Source: JADJPL01 sp041183125 (lineage in GTDB: Bacteria > Bacteroidota > Bacteroidia > Chitinophagales > Saprospiraceae). Taken from it: 21,111 bases of DNA. Position 1 is the first letter of the stretch, and each line of letters begins with the position of its first letter. The translations under genes were made by a program, and so were the position numbers. The notes beneath the pieces were generated by a model. It did not search any database, had not been told where the DNA came from, and worked only from the letters and a program-made list of their open reading frames with translations. This document shows, one piece after another, positions 7,280 through 12,730 of this stretch. The DNA lies in NCBI GenBank assembly GCA_041183125.1, contig JBEGMH010000302.1, positions 1 to 21,111 of the forward strand, given 5' to 3'.

Positions 7280-7962
7280 AAACGCGGATACTTTATGTAG
7301 AGGATGATGCCGACCTGCGCTTTGTAACCCAGGATAATCTCAGACAGCATGGGTATGAGGTGGTGGGCTGCGACAATGGAAAAACAGCACTCGCCGTTTT
7401 TCGCGAGTACGCTTTTGACCTCTGTATCCTCGATGTCATGCTTCCGGAAATGGACGGGTTCACCCTCGCCCGCGAAATACGAAGGGAAAACGAGGAAGTG
7501 CCCATCCTCTTCCTGACGGCCAAGTCGCTGCCGGAAGACCGCCTTGCCGGACTTCGCATCGGGGCAGATGACTACCTTACGAAGCCTTTTGCCATGGAAG
7601 AACTCCTCCTTAAAATAGAAATTTTTTTGAAGCGCCGCAAATTGACCGTTCTGTCCGGGCAGCGGGCTACTCCCATAGGAGAGTATTCCCTCGACTTCGA
7701 GAACCTCACGTTGTTACATCCGGTGCAAGGCCCCAAGCGGCTTACGCAAAAAGAAGCGGACCTGCTTCGCCTGCTCTGCCGAAAACGCAACGAAGTAGTG
7801 CGCAGAGCCGAGGTTTTGGAAACGCTCTGGGGAAAAAACGACTACTTTTTGGGTCGTAGCCTCGACGTATTTATCTCCCGGTTGCGCAAATACCTGAAGG
7901 CTGATTCGCGGTTGCGCATTGACAATATCCATGGGATTGGCTTTTTATTTGTGTGCCCCTGA
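7276..7962 (+). CDS. OmpR/PhoB-family response regulator
   Basis: Cytoplasmic DNA-binding response regulator of 228 residues and partner of the upstream kinase. The receiver domain (about 3-118) has the acidic pocket EDD (9-11), phosphoacceptor Asp53 in ILDVMLPEMDG, Thr81 in LFLTAKS, and Lys103 in YLTKPF. The C-terminal winged helix (about 130-226) shows RLTQKEADLLRLL and SLDVFISRLRKYL, typical of the trans-reg-C domain. The ATG at 7276 is chosen because it starts directly at the receiver domain and overlaps the kinase stop by one base pattern (ATGA). A longer reading frame from 7189 is out of keeping with the family. It resembles Bacteroides RprY. Target genes cannot be read from the sequence. 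Confidence 0.95.
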   Translation: MKTRILYVEDDADLRFVTQDNLRQHGYEVVGCDNGKTALAVFREYAFDLCILDVMLPEMDGFTLAREIRRENEEVPILFLTAKSLPEDRLAGLRIGADDYLTKPFAMEELLLKIEIFLKRRKLTVLSGQRATPIGEYSLDFENLTLLHPVQGPKRLTQKEADLLRLLCRKRNEVVRRAEVLETLWGKNDYFLGRSLDVFISRLRKYLKADSRLRIDNIHGIGFLFVCP

Positions 7963-7993
7963 GCAATGTCTTGCATTAAGGCATGGGATAAAA

Positions 7994-8025
7994 TTTTGAT
8001 AATAGCAGTTAATGCCTTTAATTTG
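7994..8025 (+). promoter_or_regulatory. Candidate promoter of the PpiD-like gene
   Basis: TTTTG at 7994-7998 could be the -33 element. TAATTTG at 8019-8025 could be the -7 element, one T short of TAnnTTTG, with a spacer of about 20 bases. The predicted start of transcription leaves a leader of about 50 bases before the ATG at 8085. The match is imperfect, but spacing and position are right, and the 122-bp gap after the response regulator leaves room for it. Confidence 0.4.
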
Positions 8026-8084
8026 CAGGGATTTTTTCACAGCGTACTTTTTTGGTTTACAGAATACACTAAACAGTAGGACAG

Positions 8085-10181
8085 ATGGCGCTTATCAGTG
8101 AGATCCGCAAGCACGGAAGTTGGATAATGGTTATTTTGATTGCCTTAGGCGTAGGTGGCTTTATCCTCATGGATATGACCGTGGGCCAGACCAGCCTTTT
8201 TGGAAGCGCCCAGCCCACTATGGGCAAGGTGGGCAACACCAAAATCAAAATTCAGGACTTTACAAATATCGAGGCTATATTGGGCTCTACGCCCGACCCG
8301 TATGCCCGTCGCAACACGCTCTGGACGTTCCTGGTGGAGGAGGTCCTGCTAAAAGATGAGGCGAAAAAACTCGGCCTATCGGTCAGCGCCCCGGAACTTA
8401 CCGATCTGCAATATGGCCCCGAGCCAAGCAGCATCATCCAGCAGCGCTTCGTCAACCAGACTACTCAGCAACTGGACCGGGATCAGCTCAACCAGATCCG
8501 CCAGCAAATTGAGCAGAATACGGCTGACCCTACCTTGCGCTCCTTCTGGAGGTTCCAGGAGCGGGAAATCATCAAGGAACGCCTTCAGGGCAAGCTGGGC
8601 GCACTCGTTTCGAAAGGTATGTACACCCCCACCTGGGTGGCTGAACAAATCAACAAAGAGGAATCCGAAACCGTGGACCTCCTCTACGTAAAGGTGCCCT
8701 TCGAAGCGATTGACAATGCAGACGTATCTCTGGAAGATGCAGACTACGAAGCATATATAGAGGAAAATGCGGCTACCTTAAAGCAAAAGGAAGAGCGCCG
8801 CAGAATCCAGTACCTCTCCTTCCCGGTGAGCGCGACAGCAGCGGATTCAGCAGGGCTCCGGCAGTCGCTCCAGGACCTGGTAGCCGAATTCGATTCGACG
8901 GATAACGATACGTTTTTCGTAGAGCGCAACCTCGGGACTATGGAAAAAGCTTTCCGCAAAAAGAGCGAACTGCTCGGAGATGCGGAAAACTTGTTCAACC
9001 TGCCCGTGGGGGCGGTATATGGCCCCTACCTCTCGGGGAATGCGTACAGCCTGACCAAAGTCCTGAACCGAAAGGTCATCGCGGATTCTGTGCGCTCCCG
9101 ACACATCCTCCTGCCCGCCCAAGACCAAGCCTCTGCTATCCTGGCCCAAACCCGTGTAGACAGCCTCAAAAAGGTCATCGAGGAAGGAAAAGGTACCTTC
9201 GAAGAACTCGCCGGCCGCTTTGGTACGGATGGTACAGCCGCCAAAGGAGGGGACCTGGACTATGCCGCCATGGGCACGATGGTCAAGCCGTTCAACGACC
9301 TGATTTTCTTTGAAGCAGAAATCGGAAAGCTCTATACCGTGGCTACAGAGTTCGGTATCCACCTGGTGGAAGTGACCGACCGCAAGTTCATCAATAACGA
9401 AGAAGGGGTCCAACTCGCCACGATATCCAAGCCAATCTTCCCCTCGGAAGAGACCCGTAACGCGATTTACGACGAGGCAATGGCCATCCTGACCAATTCC
9501 AAGAGCCTGGAAGACTTGAGCAAGTTGGCCAAAAAGAAAAAACTGACGCTTGAGACGTCTCCGGCGGTTGCAGAAAACGACTATCTGCTCGGGGCACTCA
9601 GCGGCACGCAACAATCCCGCGATATCATCAAGTGGGCGTTCGAAGCCAACCCGGGCGACGTGTCGAGTGTAATCCACATATTTTCCGATCCGGTAGAGAA
9701 CTATGAAAACCAATATATCATCGCCGGACTCAAAAGCATTCAGCCCGCAGGGGTGCCTGCAGTGGCCGATATCAAGTCGGAAATCGAGCCTCTGGTAATG
9801 AACCGCAAGAAAGGGGAAATGATCAGTAAGAAATTACAGGGCAAAACCCTGGACCAGGCTGCGCAGGTGTACAATACGCCGGTAGATACCGCCCTGGGTA
9901 TCAATTTCAACATGAACTTCATCCCTGAAATAGGCAGCGAGCCCAAGTTCCTGGGCGTCGTGTGCAATATGGCCCAAGGGAAGACGTCCAAACCTATCGT
10001 CGGAACGGGCGGTGTCTATGTGGCACAGGTCGCCAAAAAGAATACGGCTGCCCCTGCTGCCAACCTCATCGAAGCCCGCAAAATGGCGATGGCTTTAGCC
10101 CGGGGTCAAGTAGGGGGTACGTTGATGGAGAGCATCCGAAACCACGCAAAAGTCAAGGACTACCGTTCAATGTTCTTCTAA
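8085..10181 (+). CDS. PpiD-like peptidylprolyl isomerase / periplasmic folding chaperone
   Basis: Inner-membrane-anchored periplasmic protein of 698 residues, expected to help fold exported and outer-membrane proteins. It starts MALISEIRKHGSW with a single uncleaved transmembrane anchor at about 13-31, the usual PpiD layout. A SurA-N-like helical region follows (about 45-190). One parvulin (PPIC) domain lies near 336-433, with VRSRHILL at the start, FEELAGRFGTDGTAAKGGDL in the middle and FGIHLVEVTDRK at the end. The C-terminal 260 residues are poorly conserved, as in other Bacteroidota PpiD proteins. Length fits the roughly 700-residue Bacteroidota type. It follows a two-component system but has its own likely promoter. 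A strong hairpin begins 15 bases after the stop. Confidence 0.93.
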   Translation: MALISEIRKHGSWIMVILIALGVGGFILMDMTVGQTSLFGSAQPTMGKVGNTKIKIQDFTNIEAILGSTPDPYARRNTLWTFLVEEVLLKDEAKKLGLSVSAPELTDLQYGPEPSSIIQQRFVNQTTQQLDRDQLNQIRQQIEQNTADPTLRSFWRFQEREIIKERLQGKLGALVSKGMYTPTWVAEQINKEESETVDLLYVKVPFEAIDNADVSLEDADYEAYIEENAATLKQKEERRRIQYLSFPVSATAADSAGLRQSLQDLVAEFDSTDNDTFFVERNLGTMEKAFRKKSELLGDAENLFNLPVGAVYGPYLSGNAYSLTKVLNRKVIADSVRSRHILLPAQDQASAILAQTRVDSLKKVIEEGKGTFEELAGRFGTDGTAAKGGDLDYAAMGTMVKPFNDLIFFEAEIGKLYTVATEFGIHLVEVTDRKFINNEEGVQLATISKPIFPSEETRNAIYDEAMAILTNSKSLEDLSKLAKKKKLTLETSPAVAENDYLLGALSGTQQSRDIIKWAFEANPGDVSSVIHIFSDPVENYENQYIIAGLKSIQPAGVPAVADIKSEIEPLVMNRKKGEMISKKLQGKTLDQAAQVYNTPVDTALGINFNMNFIPEIGSEPKFLGVVCNMAQGKTSKPIVGTGGVYVAQVAKKNTAAPAANLIEARKMAMALARGQVGGTLMESIRNHAKVKDYRSMFF

Positions 10182-10186
10182 GGAAT

Positions 10187-10242
10187 AAAAAAAATCGTCT
10201 GTCAGCGGGTAGTAAAAATAAGTTGCCACCCGCTGACAGACG
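10187..10242 (-). terminator. Intrinsic terminator reading leftward (15-bp perfect stem)
   Basis: The two arms at 10196-10210 and 10228-10242 are perfectly complementary over 15 bp, around a 17-base loop. On the minus strand the stem is followed by one A and then eight T (plus-strand A-run 10187-10194), the hallmark of a Rho-independent terminator for leftward transcription. On the plus strand no T-run follows the stem. It may still shield the 3' end of the ppiD-like transcript. The nearest leftward gene ends at 10433, 191 bp before it. Confidence 0.75.
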
Positions 10243-10278
10243 TCTCAAGGTTTGTGAATCTAGATAAAATTGCGCAAA

Positions 10279-10410
10279 ATGTCTGAAATTCAAAATGTAG
10301 GCAAAAAAGGGTATTGCATGCTCTCCCTCATTGTTGGCATCCTCCTGTTTGTATTCCTCCTCATCTACCTGTACCAGCGCAATTTCTCGGGCGTTCCTGA
10401 AGTACTCTAA
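10279..10410 (+). CDS. Small single-span membrane protein (43 residues), hypothetical
   Basis: An ATG-to-TAA frame of 43 codons that would be missed by a 60-residue cutoff. The product has a polar N-terminus (MSEIQNVGKKGY), one strongly hydrophobic span of about 20 residues (roughly 13-33: CMLSLIVGILLFVFLLIYLY), then a short tail with Arg, Asn and Pro. The charge pattern (Lys-Lys just before the span) is plausible for an N-in orientation. The bases before the ATG are A-rich, as is common for Bacteroidota starts, with no Shine-Dalgarno. It sits between the ppiD-like gene and a convergent gene ending 22 bp away. It could also be a chance ORF antisense to that gene's 3' untranslated region. I do not recognise a family. 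Confidence 0.5.
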   Translation: MSEIQNVGKKGYCMLSLIVGILLFVFLLIYLYQRNFSGVPEVL

Positions 10411-10432
10411 CCGCCCCTCGCCAAAGAGCCTT

Positions 10433-11488
10433 CTAATTGGATTTGGTGCGGATCACCTGGTGAAGCCCCCTTTTGTCTTCCAACATGAGGAAGAAGCTCT
10501 CCATATAGTCAACCAGATCCTTTTTTACAAGTCCATCGAGGTGGGGGAATTGTTCGCAGTACGAAAGGATAGGCTGTTTTTTAGCTAAAAAAAGTTGGGT
10601 CAGCCGTTGGATTTCTTGTTCTGAGCATTCGCCTCCTTTGTAGTAGCGCTCCCGTACGTCTTTTATCGGTAGGGTCTCGTGGGGTACGGCGTAGTTTGCG
10701 CCTACCATTCCGGCGTAGTCAAAGTCGTAGGGCACGACTATGGATTTGTCCAGGGTTGGAAAATGCAGGATGCGCACGTTATGGAGGTTGCCCAGGCTCC
10801 AGTCGGTATTGCCGATCATGTACTGGAACACATAGAGCGTGAGCAGTTCATCCCGTACCAGTTCGCGCTGGCTCTTCAGCAGGGTATCCTGGAACTCGCC
10901 CTGTGTGCGCTCTTCAAACTGGCTTTCGTCTTCGATAAAAAAAGCATACTTGCTGTGGTATCTTTGCGGATGTGCGGCATCCTGGACTTCCATTTGGGCT
11001 AGTTGTACGCGGAAGCTATAGGGTGAGATGAGGTTGTAGAGCCGATAGGCCATGAACTCGCGGAGCAGTACTTGTTCGTAGTGTTTGCCCTCCCTACACT
11101 GCCATACGACTTTCATCTCGTTGTGCCGGGAGTAACCCAATGAATCCAGTGTTTTTCGTTTCCATTTTATTTTGATGGGCGGGTGGCTACAAATTTCCTT
11201 GCGGATATTGCCCCTGGCTTTCACTTCCACGTTTCGGCTAATGGTCTTCCCGTCGCGGTTGGTATAGGTGATGGATGCATCTTGGTAGGTTTCCTTGGTC
11301 CGGGTGCGGATGAGCCCGCCCAAGTCGGTGGTAAAACGCAGCTGGACGATGGAGTCGGGATGGAGCGACATGGCGTCGAAGAGGCTTTCCCGTCCGAGGG
11401 AGTCCTGGGTGGGTATGGGCGAGGAAGGCTGTGCCAGCGAGTGGGCAGCCAGTACAAAAAAGGGGACTAAAAAGAGGAGACGCCGCAT
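10433..11488 (-). CDS. Secreted protein with CotH/HipA-like (atypical kinase fold) signature
   Basis: Exported protein of 351 residues. The ATG at 11488 gives a clean signal peptide (MRRLLFLVPFFVLAAHSLAQ); longer frames start at a GTG at 11566 without a signal. The body has VEVKARGNIRKE (about 87-98) followed by PPIKIKW, like the RGN(S)..KP-K-K strand of CotH proteins. Next comes VLLREFMAYRLYNLISPYSFRVQL (about 140-163), then GNTDWSLGNLHNVRIL (about 226-241) and VVPYDFDYAG (about 251-260). The N-x-D-x5-N plus D-x-D pair matches the catalytic loop and metal-binding motifs of CotH and HipA-type kinases. I infer a kinase-like fold outside the cytoplasm; activity and substrate are unknown. The upstream MerR gene starts the same minus-strand run, 134 bp away. 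Confidence 0.75.
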   Translation of the reverse strand: MRRLLFLVPFFVLAAHSLAQPSSPIPTQDSLGRESLFDAMSLHPDSIVQLRFTTDLGGLIRTRTKETYQDASITYTNRDGKTISRNVEVKARGNIRKEICSHPPIKIKWKRKTLDSLGYSRHNEMKVVWQCREGKHYEQVLLREFMAYRLYNLISPYSFRVQLAQMEVQDAAHPQRYHSKYAFFIEDESQFEERTQGEFQDTLLKSQRELVRDELLTLYVFQYMIGNTDWSLGNLHNVRILHFPTLDKSIVVPYDFDYAGMVGANYAVPHETLPIKDVRERYYKGGECSEQEIQRLTQLFLAKKQPILSYCEQFPHLDGLVKKDLVDYMESFFLMLEDKRGLHQVIRTKSN

Positions 11489-11622
11489 GGTAGGTAGCTT
11501 TTGGATGAGCAGGTAGGTGTGGGTGTTGGCTTTTGGACAGGGGCCTGGCCCGGATAAAAATAACACTTTTCCCTAAAAGAGCATATACCCGGTAAGGGCT
11601 TATCCAGGCAGACAGGGTGGGC

Positions 11623-12498
11623 TCAGCTCACCATCGCGAGCGTCTGTTCGAGGCTGTTTAGGATGCGCACGTTATGAGGTGCTTGCACGGGTTGTGCAAT
11701 TACTTGATAACCAGAAAGGAGGATTTGTGTTTCCGGAAAATTTTCGGAGAGTTTATCCACGTATCCCTGGACGGACTCCCGGGCGAAAGCCTCGGTGATC
11801 ATAGTAAAGAGGTAGTGCGGCTGATGGAACTTACAGGCGTCCCGCAGGTCGTTGATGGAGATATCCTGTCCGAGGTAAATGACCTGGATGTTTCGCGATT
11901 TCAGCAAGTAGTGCATGAACAAGACGCTGAGTTCCTGCCGTTCCCCTTCCGGCAGGTAGAGGACAAACTTGCGCAGGTTTTTCCCGCTCGGGAAAGGGAG
12001 CTGCTCTATAGCTACGATCAACTTTTGCCGGATGAGACAACTCATGAAACTTTCCTGGACGGGGTGTATAGAGCCGGTGAGCCATAGGAGGCTCAATTTT
12101 TCCAGGAAGGGATAGATAATTTCCATCATGGTGCGCTCAAAGCCCATCTGGGTGATATTGGCAGAGACTACGCGGTCGAATTTGCTCTCGTCCATCTCGA
12201 TCATGGAGAGGGTCAGCGCATCGAGTTGGGCACCGGGTTCGATGTTGAGCGGGGAAATTTCCGATATTTTGCCGGAAATCTCTTCCAGGCTCATATTGGC
12301 GATGCGGGATATCTTGTATCCGTTTTTATTGAGCAGGGCGATATTCAGGATGAGCTTGAGGTCTTCGTCCTCGTAGTAGCGGATATTAGAGGAAGTTCGC
12401 TTAGGGGCGATTAGGCCATAGCGCTGCTCCCATATCCGAATGGTATGCGCTTTGATCCCAGATAACTTTTCCAAGTCTTTTATGGAATAGATTGCCAC
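11623..12498 (-). CDS. MerR-family regulator with degenerate cobalamin-binding-type C-terminus (CarH/LitR-like)
   Basis: Predicted transcription factor of 291 residues from a GTG at 12498 (VAIYSIKDLEKLSG..). A frame extension to a TTG at 12552 adds residues unlike the family. The MerR helix-turn-helix is at about 3-75 (KLSGIKAHTIRIWEQRYGLIAPKRT, then NIRYYEDEDL). A four-helix cap domain (about 90-170) has the W-x9-E of CarH proteins (WLTGSIHPVQES), but Ser replaces the usual His after the Glu. The Rossmann-like domain (about 175-290) has EGERQELS where CarH has the cobalamin ligand motif GExHELG, so His is Gln and Gly is Ser. Cobalamin binding is therefore doubtful. It is divergent from a T9SS cargo gene, with 232 bp between the starts. 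Confidence 0.85.
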   Translation of the reverse strand: MAIYSIKDLEKLSGIKAHTIRIWEQRYGLIAPKRTSSNIRYYEDEDLKLILNIALLNKNGYKISRIANMSLEEISGKISEISPLNIEPGAQLDALTLSMIEMDESKFDRVVSANITQMGFERTMMEIIYPFLEKLSLLWLTGSIHPVQESFMSCLIRQKLIVAIEQLPFPSGKNLRKFVLYLPEGERQELSVLFMHYLLKSRNIQVIYLGQDISINDLRDACKFHQPHYLFTMITEAFARESVQGYVDKLSENFPETQILLSGYQVIAQPVQAPHNVRILNSLEQTLAMVS

Positions 12499-12662
12499 TG
12501 CCCGAAAGTTTAGTGAAGCTTCCTTAAAAGTTGACCACGAAATAGAACACAACAGCCTGGAAAAGGTTCAGATGGGTTTGGATAGCCGATAGATTTGGCA
12601 TGGATATCGTTTTTTTGCTATTTTTATAGGGCGAATTACAGGAATTTAGCGTTAGTTAAGGA

Positions 12663-12670
12663 TACATTTG
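12663..12670 (+). promoter_or_regulatory. Promoter -7 box (TACATTTG) of the T9SS cargo gene
   Basis: TACATTTG matches the TAnnTTTG consensus and lies 60 bases before the cargo-gene ATG at 12731. A -33 element is weak (TTTAG around 12646). Another TAnnTTTG match, TAGATTTG at 12590-12597, lies further upstream without a well-spaced -33. The box overlaps an imperfect dyad, TACA-N6-TGTT. Confidence 0.45.
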
Positions 12671-12683
12671 CATGTTTTGGGAT

Positions 12684-12698
12684 GCCTGCTGGGCAGGC
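12684..12698 (+). other. Short hairpin in the leader of the T9SS cargo gene
   Basis: GCCTGC and GCAGGC form a perfect 6-bp stem around a three-base loop (TGG). It lies about 14 bases after the -7 box and 32 bases before the start codon, so it should be near the 5' end of the message. It is too short to name as a riboswitch, and no T-run follows. It could affect message stability. Confidence 0.35.
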
Positions 12699-12730
12699 TC
12701 TGATTATCAAGCTAATAAAACATACATTTT

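Noticed and set aside
8847..9713. Long open frame (288 codons) on the minus strand inside the ppiD-like gene
   Set aside because: It is fully antisense to a well-supported gene. The product has no recognisable domain, signal or motif, and its composition looks like a reverse-frame translation.
11540..11553. GGGCC-A-GGCCC-type symmetric sequence upstream of the CotH-like gene
   Set aside because: The one-base centre cannot form a hairpin loop, and the sequence is short and GC-only. No promoter element is positioned around it, so chance is a sufficient explanation.
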